Shown here: one piece after another, positions 1 through 8,225 of the stretch
How the letters are laid out: every line of letters starts with the position of its first letter
How positions within the stretch are numbered: position 1 is the first letter of the stretch
Assembly: GCF_003346715.1 (NCBI RefSeq)
Contig: NZ_QQPQ01000003.1
Span: 159,545 to 223,544, forward strand
Source of the DNA: Oceanispirochaeta sp. M1
GTDB taxonomy: Bacteria > Spirochaetota > Spirochaetia > DSM-2461
Reading direction: 5' to 3'
DNA length: 64,000 bases
Notes under the pieces: model-generated
Told to the model about the DNA's origin: nothing
The model's input: the letters and a program-made list of their open reading frames with translations, nothing else
Database searches by the model: none
Translations under genes and position numbers: made by a program

Positions 1-124
1 ATCCCAGCACCAGCAGTCGAAATGCGGAGATACCCCTGCGGATCATTCTGTTTATTTCACCGTCGGGCATATCCATACATGCCAGTTTTATTTCTTCTTT
101 CATTTCATGTGTTAATGAAAGCAT
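1..124 (-). CDS. Partial protein of unknown function (N-terminus only)
   Basis: An open frame runs off the left edge on the minus strand. It starts with ATG at 124 and has a good ribosome site (AAGGAG) just upstream. About 41 residues are visible: a short helical, Met-rich N-terminus containing an acidic DMPDGE stretch and then a hydrophobic LLVLG run at the edge. I do not recognise the family. The start is only 24 bp from the stop codon of the Nudix gene on the same strand, so the two probably form an operon with the Nudix gene first. Confidence 0.6.
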   Translation of the reverse strand, partial: MLSLTHEMKEEIKLACMDMPDGEINRMIRRGISAFRLLVLG

Positions 125-147
125 ATTGTCTCCTTGTATTCCCTAAA

Positions 148-657
148 TCATTCCCGGGAAATTTTATGCAGCTGCTCATCTAATAAGATTCTGATAGATT
201 CAAAGGCAAACTGTTCTATGTCTATCTCCTTCCTGTCCAGAAGGAGTATCTCGTCAATCTCATCTTCCTGCCGGACAAAGTTTTTATCCATGCATTCTGC
301 TATAAAAAACATATCACAGGTATGATAGGTTACATCTTTATAGGGATAAATATTCGGATGGCTTGAAATATAGCGAAGATTTGAGATCTCCACCCCAAGC
401 TCTTCCTTTATTTCTCTGCGGCAGCTGTCTTCTGCCGATTCTCCCGGATCGATAAATCCGCCCGGTAGATCCAGCATACCCTTGCCGGGTTCACGGCCCC
501 TTCTCAAAATTATATAGCGCTTTTCAACTTTTACAAGAACAGCAACCGCTGCTGCCGTATTCTGATATATGGTAAAGCCGCAATCCGGGCAGGATATTTT
601 TTTATTATCTATAAAATCCGGAGAGGGTCTCCGGCATTTTGGGCAGTAGTTAAACAT
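148..657 (-). CDS. Nudix hydrolase with N-terminal zinc ribbon
   Basis: This 169-residue protein has a zinc ribbon (Cys5, Cys8, Cys23, Cys26) followed by a Nudix domain. The Nudix box at about residues 67-89 fits GX5EX7REUXEEXGU, with REIKEELG as its core, so the catalytic glutamates are intact. Zinc-ribbon Nudix proteins resemble the C-terminal part of NADH pyrophosphatase (NudC) and usually hydrolyse nucleoside diphosphate derivatives; the substrate cannot be read from sequence. The ATG is preceded by AAGGAG. The partial gene at the left edge follows 24 bp downstream and is probably cotranscribed. Confidence 0.85.
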   Translation of the reverse strand: MFNYCPKCRRPSPDFIDNKKISCPDCGFTIYQNTAAAVAVLVKVEKRYIILRRGREPGKGMLDLPGGFIDPGESAEDSCRREIKEELGVEISNLRYISSHPNIYPYKDVTYHTCDMFFIAECMDKNFVRQEDEIDEILLLDRKEIDIEQFAFESIRILLDEQLHKISRE

Positions 658-698
658 TGAAACTCCTTCAGGCTGTGAAAAATCAGCAAAGTACAGAG

Positions 699-727
699 TT
701 GAGTCGATTTTAAAATACAGCTATAGT
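699..727 (+). promoter_or_regulatory. Sigma-70-type promoter placing the start of transcription at the LOG-gene ATG
   Basis: TTGAGT (699-704), a 17-bp spacer and TATAGT (722-727) form a good sigma-70 promoter. The expected transcription start, 6-8 bp after the -10 box, falls on or next to the ATG at 734. No Shine-Dalgarno is seen before that ATG. Confidence 0.5.
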
Positions 728-733
728 TCAAGA

Positions 734-1303
734 ATGAACAGTATATGCGTTTTTTGCGGATCAAGTACAGGATTTTCTGAAGTTTATCAGAATGCAGCTG
801 CGGAGCTGGGACAGGAGCTCTGCAGAAGAAATATCCACCTGGTTTACGGTGGTGGAAATGTCGGACTCATGGGTATTCTGGCTCAAAGCGTTTTAGACGA
901 AGGAGGCCGGGTCACTGGTATAATTCCTGAGGCTATTCACAAAAAAGTAGCTCCTCTCAGGGGTGTTGAGACTGTAGTCGTCCCTGATATGCATATCAGA
1001 AAACAGAAAATGCACGAGCTTTCTGAAGGTTTTATCGCACTGCCCGGGGGGATAGGTACCTTTGAAGAGATCCTGGAAGCCTTTACCTGGAGTCAGCTCG
1101 GGTTTCATACAAAACCCGTCGCGCTGCTCAATATTTCAGGATTTTATCAGCCCCTGCTGGATCAGTTTTCTCATACTGTAAAAGAGGGTTTTCTCAAGGA
1201 GAGTCACAGCAGAACACTTCTTATCGAAGATTCTCCAAAGCCCCTGATTGATGCAATGGAAGCATACAGTCCTCTCCTTGAGGATAAGTGGGTAAAGAAA
1301 TAA
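734..1303 (+). CDS. LOG family protein (TIGR00730-type nucleotide 5'-monophosphate phosphoribohydrolase)
   Basis: A 189-residue Rossmann-type protein of the LOG (lysine decarboxylase-like) family. The hallmark PGGIGTFEE is at residues 104-112, and the N-terminal CGSS and YGGGNVGLMG loops are present. Family members release the base from nucleoside 5'-monophosphates (cytokinin-activating in plants; purine monophosphates in some bacteria). Length is normal for the family. The start codon lies about 6 bp after a strong -10 element with no ribosome site, so the message may be leaderless. It is divergent from the Nudix gene. Confidence 0.88.
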   Translation: MNSICVFCGSSTGFSEVYQNAAAELGQELCRRNIHLVYGGGNVGLMGILAQSVLDEGGRVTGIIPEAIHKKVAPLRGVETVVVPDMHIRKQKMHELSEGFIALPGGIGTFEEILEAFTWSQLGFHTKPVALLNISGFYQPLLDQFSHTVKEGFLKESHSRTLLIEDSPKPLIDAMEAYSPLLEDKWVKK

Positions 1304-1367
1304 ACGGTCTCAGTACAGCCGGGTTCTACTCTTTTTCATATGTATTATCCGGCTGCATCGGGACTCT

Positions 1368-2582
1368 CTAAGAGCATCCGATGATGAAACTCACAGGAAA
1401 TCCGCCGTTTTTAAACAGATATTTCTTCTTCCATTTAAGTTCCAGCGCTTTTTCACATTCCAGACCGGGGACAATAATACCCCAGTCCATTCCTTTGTAT
1501 TCAGTCTTCAGCATTTTTCCAATATTTCTGAAAAACTCCAACTGATCCTTTAAGGCGAGACGCTTTCCATAGGGTGGATTTATAATCAAAAGTGATGAAT
1601 CTTTGTTATTCAGTACCGAGTCGGAGGCAATGAAAAAGTCTTTTGTCTCAATTCTGCAGCCTGAAGTATCAAGTCCAGACTGTTTCTCCAGGAGGCTCAG
1701 GTTCATTCGGGCTGCTTCAAGACTCTTTTCATCAATATCGCTAGCCAGTACTTCAATTGCCTTATTTTCGGCCTCTTTTAACTGTTTGATAAGCCAGTCG
1801 TATCGTACGGGGCGGAAGGAGGGCCAGTATTCAAAGGGATAATGACGCTTTGTTGATGTCAGGCATCCTGCTGTCATACTCAGGGCTTCCAAAGAGAAGG
1901 TTCCACTGCCGCACATGGGGTCAATTATCAGGGATTTCTGTTCTATTCCAGCGAGAATAAGGAGAGCCGAGGCAATATTCTCCTTAAGGGGTGCTTCATT
2001 TATATTCTGCCTGTAGCCCCGCTCATAAAGAGCTCCGCCACCGGCGTCAAGGCTGATTGTGAAGTGATCATCCACAGCTCTGATGACAACTGTCTGAATT
2101 GTGGGGTCTTTCTCTTTACTCTCTGTCAGTCTGGGAGACCGCCCCTCCAGGGCGATGAAATGCTCAGACATGGAGTGGTGCAGAGCCTTGATTATTTTAT
2201 CATGTACATGGAGCCGGGAGTGTGTTGTTGTTATTCGGACTCTATATTCACAGCCTTCATTTAAGTAAAGTTCCCAGGGAATGGACTCAATTTTCTTCTT
2301 GAGTTCCTTGAATCCTTCGGCTTTAAATTCTTTGAGCCTCAGATAGATCCTTGAAAAACTTCTTCCGGTCAGGACAAGGCGCCACAGATCTTCCAGTTTT
2401 GCTGTGGATGTGAGGCTTCCAGGTTCTATTTCTCTTTTAACATCGAGATTCATTTTTTGAAGTTCAATTTCACCAGCCTCTTCTAGGCCGGGCTGTATTG
2501 CCATGAAGATTTTATTCTCTGTGGCGATGATATGCCGCTTTATTTTACGGTCAAGTGCTTTATTATTCATTGGAGCAAGCAT
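1368..2582 (-). CDS. rlmL: THUMP-domain class I SAM methyltransferase (RlmL/YpsC-like, 23S rRNA)
   Basis: A 404-residue protein with an N-terminal THUMP-type RNA-binding region (about residues 15-170) and a C-terminal SAM methyltransferase fold. Motif I is DPMCGSGT at about 221-228 and motif IV is NPPYGKR near 331-337; NPPY is typical of N2-guanine methyltransferases. This matches the RlmL half of E. coli RlmKL (m2G2445 of 23S rRNA), without the RlmK half. Two in-frame ATGs (2582 and 2570) are possible and neither has a clear ribosome site. The site of modification is inferred from the family only. Confidence 0.82.
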   Translation of the reverse strand: MLAPMNNKALDRKIKRHIIATENKIFMAIQPGLEEAGEIELQKMNLDVKREIEPGSLTSTAKLEDLWRLVLTGRSFSRIYLRLKEFKAEGFKELKKKIESIPWELYLNEGCEYRVRITTTHSRLHVHDKIIKALHHSMSEHFIALEGRSPRLTESKEKDPTIQTVVIRAVDDHFTISLDAGGGALYERGYRQNINEAPLKENIASALLILAGIEQKSLIIDPMCGSGTFSLEALSMTAGCLTSTKRHYPFEYWPSFRPVRYDWLIKQLKEAENKAIEVLASDIDEKSLEAARMNLSLLEKQSGLDTSGCRIETKDFFIASDSVLNNKDSSLLIINPPYGKRLALKDQLEFFRNIGKMLKTEYKGMDWGIIVPGLECEKALELKWKKKYLFKNGGFPVSFIIGCS

Positions 2583-2643
2583 AGCACGGGAGAAGATAAA
2601 TATGAATTCCCATAAACCCCCGTATAAGATACTCTAGTTTCAG

Positions 2644-5112
2644 ATGACAAAGGCTGATTTTTCTACATATCCAGTATCTGCTCTCTTCCCTGATTTGAAA
2701 AAAAACTGGGCTGAGAACAGGACAATAGTTCTTCAGGCCGATCCCGGAGCAGGTAAGTCCACGGTTCTTCCCCTTTTTCTTATGGAGGAGAAGCTCTGTA
2801 CCGGGAAAATCATAATACTGGAACCCAGGCGTCTGGCCGCCCGTTCTCTTGCAAGATATATGTCCTCTCTCTGCGGAAGAAGGACAGGGGACCTTATCGG
2901 TTACAGGGTCAAAGGGGATGTTAAGTGTTCAGAGGATGCCAAAATTGAACTGGTGACCGAGGGTGTCTTTGTCCGAATGATTCAGGATGATCCATTTCTT
3001 GAAGGAATCTCTCTGGTCATAATGGATGAGTTTCATGAAAGAAATCTTTTCACAGACCTTTCCGCTGCCTTTCTTCAGGATGTTCAGACCAATCTGCGTC
3101 CAGATCTGAAAATTATGATTATGTCGGCGACTCCTGAGACCGGGGTCCTTAAAAAAGTTTTTGGAGATTTCCTCTATCTTGAGAGTGAAGGGCGAATGTT
3201 TCCAGTCAGTATAAAACGGGATGACCAGCCCCTGGGCATAAGACCTGAGAATAAAAGAATTCTCAGGGCCGTTCTTGAAGGTCTTGAACAGAGTACGGGT
3301 AATATTCTTATCTTTCTCCCGGGGGAGAGGGAAATCCAGTCAGTTCTCGGTGATCTGCGACACCATATAGGTATCCCCTCAAACCTGGACCTATTGCCTT
3401 TGTACGGACGCCTCAGCCCCTCTGAGCAGGATCGTGTGCTGAATCCCGGAGAAAGGCGTATGATCGTAGCCGCCACTTCAATTGCCGAAACCAGTCTGAC
3501 AATTCCGGGTATAAGCTGTGTTATTGATACAGGGCTGGAACGTAAACCGGCTTTTGATCCCAATGCCGGTCTGACCCGTCTTAAAACCGGAGCTGTATCA
3601 AAGGCTTCTGCTGCTCAGCGGGCAGGTAGAGCCGGTCGACTCAGAGAGGGGATGTGTATCCGCCTCTGGTCGGAAAATGATGAGCGTCTGATGGATGACT
3701 TTACTTCCCCTGAAATATTTAATGCCGATCTGGCTCCTCTTATTATGGAGATTCTTCTGTGGGGAGCAAAGAATCCGGAGGATCTTAAATGGATTGATGA
3801 TCCCCCCCCCGCCCATTACTACCAGGCCAAAGAGCTTCTGAATCTGCTTGAGATAACAGGCCGCAACGGACAACTGAGTGAAGAGGGGAAAAAACTAAGC
3901 CGTTATGCCGTACATCCCCGGCTGGCACATATGCTGGAACGTTTTCGGGATACAGATCTTGAACAGACTGCCTGTGCCCTGGCGGCACTGCTTACTGAGG
4001 GTGACTGGCTATCTTCCAGAAAGGGATCAGATATCAGACTTCGCCTGGAATACCTGAAATCAGGGAGAGACGGATCTAATAAACGGGTTAATTCAATTGT
4101 AAGGAGCTGGAAGAGTTTTTTGAGCAGAGGAGCCGTAAGGCGTGAGGCCCTGGAGCCAGATGCATCTGCCGAGCTGCTCTGTCACTCATATCCCGACAGA
4201 ATCGCAAAAATCAGGGGTGAAAGAGTCTATCAGCTCTCCGGCGGCAGTAACTGCCGGCTCCTCCCCGAAGATCCTCTGCAGTCCGAGGATTATCTGATCG
4301 CTCCCCTTGTAGGAGGGGGAGCCCAGATACCTGCCTGCTTTCTGGCAGTCCCACTTAGCGAAACTCTTATATTTCAGGAACTCTCTGCTCTTATTACAGA
4401 CAAAAAAGAGTGGTCCTGGGATGAGCAGAAACAGAGGCTGAGCTGCCGGAATATCAGCTGCATAGCCTCACTGGCTTTAAAGTCAAAGAGTATTCCTGTT
4501 GACAGCAGTGATGCTGAACTGCCTGCCATTCTCCCTGAGCTGTTCCGAAAAAAGGGACTCTTCAATCTACCCTGGAGCAAAGAGGATCATGCCTGTCTTA
4601 ACAGACTCCGTTTTGCGGGAAATCTGAAAAGATGTCCCGAAGGCTGGCCTGCATTGGGAGAGGATGATCTTCTTCTCACTCTTGAAAGATGGTTTTTACC
4701 CCTTCTGGTAAAGGGGAGACTCGAGGGAAAGCTGAAAGACGGCATTGTCTCACTGCTGGACTGGGAGCAGATCCAGTTTCTGGACCGCCATATTCCTGAG
4801 CGCTTTCAGGTCCCCTCGGGAAGCCGAATCCGCATCGACTACTCAGATCCTGCTTCTCCTGCACTTGATGTCAGGCTTCAGGAAGTCTTCGGCCTGACAG
4901 AGACACCTCTGCTTGCCGGAGAAATCCCCCTGCTGTTCAGACTGCTCAATCCGGCACAAAGACCGATTCAGATGACAAAGGATCTAAAAAGTTTCTGGGA
5001 TAATACATACGGGGAGGTGCGCAAGGAACTCAGAGGCCGCTATCCAAAACATTACTGGCCCGAGAACCCCTATGAGGGTGAAGCCACTTCCCGTGTTAGA
5101 CCCGGTAAGTAA
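2644..5112 (+). CDS. hrpB: HrpB-type ATP-dependent helicase (DEAH/RHA family)
   Basis: The protein is 822 residues, the usual HrpB length. Walker A is GAGKST at 35-40, the DExH box is DEFH at 128-131, and motif III is SATPE near 160. The helicase C motif, including the QRAGRAGR run typical of motif VI, is intact. The C-terminal HrpB-specific region ends with the conserved RYPKHYWPENP-type tail. The cellular role of HrpB is still poorly defined; it is an RNA/DNA helicase relative. No Shine-Dalgarno is visible upstream of the ATG. The gene converges with the nitroreductase, with only 17 bp between their stop codons. Confidence 0.93.
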   Translation: MTKADFSTYPVSALFPDLKKNWAENRTIVLQADPGAGKSTVLPLFLMEEKLCTGKIIILEPRRLAARSLARYMSSLCGRRTGDLIGYRVKGDVKCSEDAKIELVTEGVFVRMIQDDPFLEGISLVIMDEFHERNLFTDLSAAFLQDVQTNLRPDLKIMIMSATPETGVLKKVFGDFLYLESEGRMFPVSIKRDDQPLGIRPENKRILRAVLEGLEQSTGNILIFLPGEREIQSVLGDLRHHIGIPSNLDLLPLYGRLSPSEQDRVLNPGERRMIVAATSIAETSLTIPGISCVIDTGLERKPAFDPNAGLTRLKTGAVSKASAAQRAGRAGRLREGMCIRLWSENDERLMDDFTSPEIFNADLAPLIMEILLWGAKNPEDLKWIDDPPPAHYYQAKELLNLLEITGRNGQLSEEGKKLSRYAVHPRLAHMLERFRDTDLEQTACALAALLTEGDWLSSRKGSDIRLRLEYLKSGRDGSNKRVNSIVRSWKSFLSRGAVRREALEPDASAELLCHSYPDRIAKIRGERVYQLSGGSNCRLLPEDPLQSEDYLIAPLVGGGAQIPACFLAVPLSETLIFQELSALITDKKEWSWDEQKQRLSCRNISCIASLALKSKSIPVDSSDAELPAILPELFRKKGLFNLPWSKEDHACLNRLRFAGNLKRCPEGWPALGEDDLLLTLERWFLPLLVKGRLEGKLKDGIVSLLDWEQIQFLDRHIPERFQVPSGSRIRIDYSDPASPALDVRLQEVFGLTETPLLAGEIPLLFRLLNPAQRPIQMTKDLKSFWDNTYGEVRKELRGRYPKHYWPENPYEGEATSRVRPGK

Positions 5113-5129
5113 GTTCACAATTATATTGA

Positions 5130-5651
5130 TCAGACTATACTGACTCTCTCATCAAATCCCTTTTTAAGGGGTCTTTTCTGTTCCATCACAGCATTTCCTA
5201 TGGGAATGAGTATTCTGATGATCCGCTCTGAATCAAGTGAGCAGAGTTTTCCTATCTCTTCGGCTCTGCCGTCAACACGGAGCCATCCGTCAATCCAGAC
5301 AGTTGAATAACCGAGGGCAGTGGCTGCAAGAAGAATATTTTCTACGGCTGCTGCACAGTCTTCAAAGTCAAAAAAGTGCCCTGAATAGGTTGCAACAGGC
5401 TTTTTATTTATATGAGCAGCTATATAGGCCGGTGCAGTAGCCATAGAACCGTTTGCACCTGTCATGACCTTGATGCTCTCTACAACATGGGGGTCCTGAA
5501 TAATAATAAATCTTGTAGTCTGTTCATTTTTTCCGGAAGGTGCATCAAGACCTGCCTGAACTATCTTTTTCAGATCTTCCAGGGGGACAGGAGTTGAGTC
5601 GAGACTCTTCCTGTAACTGAAACGTCTGGCTACAACGTCAAAAAAATCCAT
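5130..5651 (-). CDS. Nitroreductase family FMN-dependent oxidoreductase
   Basis: This 173-residue protein begins with the nitroreductase signature (RFSYRKSLDSTPVP) and an FMN-contacting APSGKNEQ segment near residues 36-43. The C-terminal half has the AAxVENILLAATALGYSTVWIDG pattern seen in small nitroreductases. Such enzymes reduce nitro groups, quinones or flavins with NAD(P)H. The length is at the short end of the family. The promoter at 5693-5722 is overlapped by a palindrome also found upstream of trxB and a Dabb protein in this window, which suggests redox control. Confidence 0.85.
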   Translation of the reverse strand: MDFFDVVARRFSYRKSLDSTPVPLEDLKKIVQAGLDAPSGKNEQTTRFIIIQDPHVVESIKVMTGANGSMATAPAYIAAHINKKPVATYSGHFFDFEDCAAAVENILLAATALGYSTVWIDGWLRVDGRAEEIGKLCSLDSERIIRILIPIGNAVMEQKRPLKKGFDERVSIV

Positions 5652-5682
5652 AAATATAATCCTTAATTATTTATTCTAATAC

Positions 5683-5697
5683 TACTGTAAATCAGTA
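5683..5697. promoter_or_regulatory. Palindromic candidate operator TACTG-TAAAT-CAGTA upstream of the nitroreductase
   Basis: A 5-5-5 inverted repeat whose core CTGTAAATCAG is the exact reverse complement of CTGATTTACAG found upstream of the Dabb gene (15883) and trxB (38463). On the minus strand it overlaps the -10 box of the promoter TTGACC-N18-TATACT. It ends 32 bp upstream of the nitroreductase ATG. A repressor bound here would block RNA polymerase. Confidence 0.45.
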
Positions 5698-5722
5698 TAG
5701 TCGAATCTGAATCTTTCGGTCA
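5693..5722 (-). promoter_or_regulatory. Sigma-70-type promoter of the nitroreductase gene
   Basis: Read on the minus strand, TTGACC is followed after 18 bp by TATACT. The -10 hexamer is part of the palindrome at 5683-5697. Confidence 0.5.
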
Positions 5723-5841
5723 AAGAGGTATACGAATTCATACTGATTAATTTGACAAAGACCGCTGGTATGCTAAATTTAAAGTATGCACTGCTGATTG
5801 TTGCTTCGAGTGATTTCGCATGAGCGGCCAGGAGGGTAATT

Positions 5842-6051
5842 ATGGTACAGAGGTTCTACTTTATAGAAGAGAATGAAGAAATTGCCGGTGTCTATATGGA
5901 CAGAGAAATAGCCAGAGAAGAGGCGGTTTACCTCAAGGAAGATCATCCGCTGGATCATTTCAAACTATATAGCCTGACAATGGCGGAGTTGGAAAATTAT
6001 CCTGATGAATTTGATTTTGCAGAGGATGCCGGCCTTGTCCAGCATATTTGA
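5842..6051 (+). CDS. Small acidic protein of unknown function (69 aa)
   Basis: A 69-residue frame with a strong ribosome site (AGGAGGGTAAT) directly before its ATG, so it is probably a real gene. The protein is acidic, rich in Glu, Tyr and Phe, with no signal peptide, membrane segment or Cys. It reads like a single small alpha/beta domain. An upstream TTGACA (5751-5756) with a TAAATT about 16 bp later may be its promoter. It converges with the peroxiredoxin gene. I do not recognise the family. Confidence 0.7.
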   Translation: MVQRFYFIEENEEIAGVYMDREIAREEAVYLKEDHPLDHFKLYSLTMAELENYPDEFDFAEDAGLVQHI

Positions 6052-6080
6052 GGGCCCCCTTGAGGACCCTCAGACAGTAA

Positions 6081-6683
6081 TTAAAGATTATCTCCATTAT
6101 CCGCAAGGTAGGAAGCTACTCCTTCAGGTGAGGCATTCATTCCTTTATCACCCTTTCTCCAGTTTACAGGACACACTTCTCCGTGTTCCTCGGTAAATTG
6201 AACTGCATCAATCAGTCTTAGTAACTCTTCTATATTTCTTCCCAAAGGGAGATCATTGACTATCTGAGAACGTACAATCCCTTCCTTATCGATAATAAAA
6301 GCACCCCTGAATGCCATTCCGCCCTCAGATTCTACACCATAGGCCCTGGCAATCTCATGATTCATATCTGCAGCCATAGTGTATTTAACAGCACCGATAC
6401 CACCTTCATTAACAGGAGTGTTTCTCCATGCAAAGTGTGTGTAGTGACTATCTATAGATACTGAGACAACTTCTACATTCCGCTCAGTGAATTCCTTCAT
6501 TTTATGATCAAGAGCTATAAGCTCAGAAGGGCAGACAAAGGTGAAATCAAGGGGATAGAAAAAGACAAGGCCATATCTTCCCTTCAATGCCTCAGAGAGA
6601 GTGAACTCATCAACAAGTACACCCTTGCCGCTGACGGCGGGTACAGTAAAATCTGGTGCTTTCTTTCCAACTAATATGCTCAT
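6081..6683 (-). CDS. Typical 2-Cys peroxiredoxin (AhpC/Prx1 type)
   Basis: A 200-residue thioredoxin-fold peroxidase. The peroxidatic Cys is C51 in FTFVCPSE and the resolving Cys is C171 in EVCPVNW. The C-terminal tail places it in the Prx1/AhpC group that reduces H2O2 and organic peroxides. I chose the ATG at 6683 (MSILVGKKAPDF) because GGAGG lies just upstream; a TTG four codons earlier would overlap this ribosome site. No ahpF is adjacent; TrxB at 37503 could supply reduction through a thioredoxin. A perfect 17-bp palindrome over the -10 box suggests peroxide-responsive control. Confidence 0.93.
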   Translation of the reverse strand: MSILVGKKAPDFTVPAVSGKGVLVDEFTLSEALKGRYGLVFFYPLDFTFVCPSELIALDHKMKEFTERNVEVVSVSIDSHYTHFAWRNTPVNEGGIGAVKYTMAADMNHEIARAYGVESEGGMAFRGAFIIDKEGIVRSQIVNDLPLGRNIEELLRLIDAVQFTEEHGEVCPVNWRKGDKGMNASPEGVASYLADNGDNL

Positions 6684-6724
6684 TATAACCTCCAAATGTT
6701 ATTAGCCATAGCTAATATATGGCA

Positions 6725-6753
6725 ATAGTAATTATTACTATGTGAAATGTCAA
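6725..6753 (-). promoter_or_regulatory. Peroxiredoxin promoter with overlapping PerR/Fur-like box
   Basis: On the minus strand TTGACA (6748-6753) and TACTAT (6725-6730) are separated by 17 bp. A perfect palindrome ATAGTAATTATTACTAT (6725-6741) covers the -10 box and adjoining spacer. Its 7-1-7 form with a TAATnATTA core resembles the Per/Fur box TTATAATnATTATAA. A second inverted repeat, ATTAGC-CATA-GCTAAT, lies between the promoter and the start codon. Confidence 0.55.
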
Positions 6754-6842
6754 CAAGATATATTGAAAAATCGGCTGCAAAGGAAGAATCTATGATGTGG
6801 GGAGTGTATAATAGTTATTATTAAATGTGTTGTGAGGATAAT

Positions 6843-8225
6843 ATGAAAAGAATTTTAATACTCTTGATGGTTGCGGCGGTTCTGTTACTGTCCTGTAAAG
6901 ATGAATCAAGTTATATAAATTATACCTGGGATGACAGTACGGTTGATGCTGATTCAGATGGTATTCCCGATATAGCGGAAGTGGATGGGACCAGTTTTTT
7001 TGGATACCCACTTTTTGAATATGGTGCCAGACCCGGAATCCCTGACCTTTTTGTCCATGTTGCACTGATGAATCCTACAACTACTGATGCAGGAATGATG
7101 CTACAGGAAAAAGCTCTGGACAGGGTTGTTGCCAGGTTTTTAGAGAATGGTATCGCCTTGCATTTTGATGTTGGAAATACTGGTTTGTATAAGGAATATA
7201 CCGAAGTCGGTACACGCGGGGTTACTCGTTATAATTTAAGTAACAGGAGCCATATTTTTGCATATAACAAATCTATTTTTCTTGCTGAGAATGTTTTAGA
7301 TGGCTCCCCAACAGGGTATGTATTTGTTGATGAGATTAAAGCAGCTAAGATGCCGAATAATAAAGATGAAATCTTCTACTTTATGGTCATGGGTTCATCT
7401 CAGCAGAGTGATGGAGGAAATGGTTCATCGGGTGTCGCATGGAATAGACCCGGAGAAGGTGGAAATGAGTTTCTGATAACACTTGCTAACTGGGGTCTAG
7501 GATTCGGAACTAATTCCACTTTGGGATTAAGTCAGGAAAATTTTGAAAATTATGTTGTCAATAAACAGGCTTCTACTATTATGCATGAGTTCGGTCATAA
7601 TCTGGGTTTGAATCATGGTGGTAATGAAACTCTGAATTATAAGCCTAATTATTACAGTATCATGAATTATCTATACCAGCTAAGTGGGCTGCCGAGAATC
7701 GGTACAAATGAGTGGGACCGGTATTACTATGAAAGATTTTATAAAAGCTCCGGTGACATGAAATGGGCAGATCTGATGGTTAAATCCTACCCTGCAAATT
7801 ATTATGATGAAACTGATCCTGATTATGGGTATGGTGAACTGACATTATTACCAATTGATTTTATAGATGGTCCTTTCAGCAGTACATACAATATGGATTA
7901 TTCCTATGGAGCTGGCGGTTCACTAAATGAAAACTCTTTGGATGAATCCTTGGGACTCAGACAATCTGCTTCTGGTGATGTTAACTGGAATGGTGATGTT
8001 GACTTGAATGGTGATGAAATCATTGATTCATCTGTAAGTGAAAATATAAACCCAAGCAATGACACTGTTCTGGGGACTCATAATGACTATAATGACTGGG
8101 CCAATCTGATCTTTTATTATGATGCCACTGCCCCTTCCGGCCGCTCATTAAATTATCTTGAGAAAGTAATTTTTGTTGAAGAAGAGAGAAATATTACCAG
8201 TATACCTTTTGAGAGGAGCCACTGA
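6843..8225 (+). CDS. Secreted lipoprotein with metzincin-type zinc metalloprotease motif
   Basis: A 460-residue protein. The first 18 residues form a lipoprotein signal ending in LLLSC, so it is likely anchored by Cys18. A complete metzincin zinc motif, HEFGHNLGLNH, lies at residues 248-258, followed by the Met-turn SIMNY near 271-275. Asp-rich segments (DADSDGIPD near residue 38 and NWNGDVDLNGDE near 382) look like calcium-binding thrombospondin-3/dockerin-like loops. The upstream ATG at 6825 is ignored because the ATG at 6843 has GAGGA before it and begins the signal peptide. It is translationally coupled to the next lipoprotein (TGATG). The substrate is unknown. Confidence 0.8.
   Translation: MKRILILLMVAAVLLLSCKDESSYINYTWDDSTVDADSDGIPDIAEVDGTSFFGYPLFEYGARPGIPDLFVHVALMNPTTTDAGMMLQEKALDRVVARFLENGIALHFDVGNTGLYKEYTEVGTRGVTRYNLSNRSHIFAYNKSIFLAENVLDGSPTGYVFVDEIKAAKMPNNKDEIFYFMVMGSSQQSDGGNGSSGVAWNRPGEGGNEFLITLANWGLGFGTNSTLGLSQENFENYVVNKQASTIMHEFGHNLGLNHGGNETLNYKPNYYSIMNYLYQLSGLPRIGTNEWDRYYYERFYKSSGDMKWADLMVKSYPANYYDETDPDYGYGELTLLPIDFIDGPFSSTYNMDYSYGAGGSLNENSLDESLGLRQSASGDVNWNGDVDLNGDEIIDSSVSENINPSNDTVLGTHNDYNDWANLIFYYDATAPSGRSLNYLEKVIFVEEERNITSIPFERSH

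Noticed and set aside
6051..6072. GAGGG...CCCTC stem between the 69-aa gene and the peroxiredoxin gene
   Set aside because: The stem is short and no T run follows on either strand, so it is not called as a terminator.
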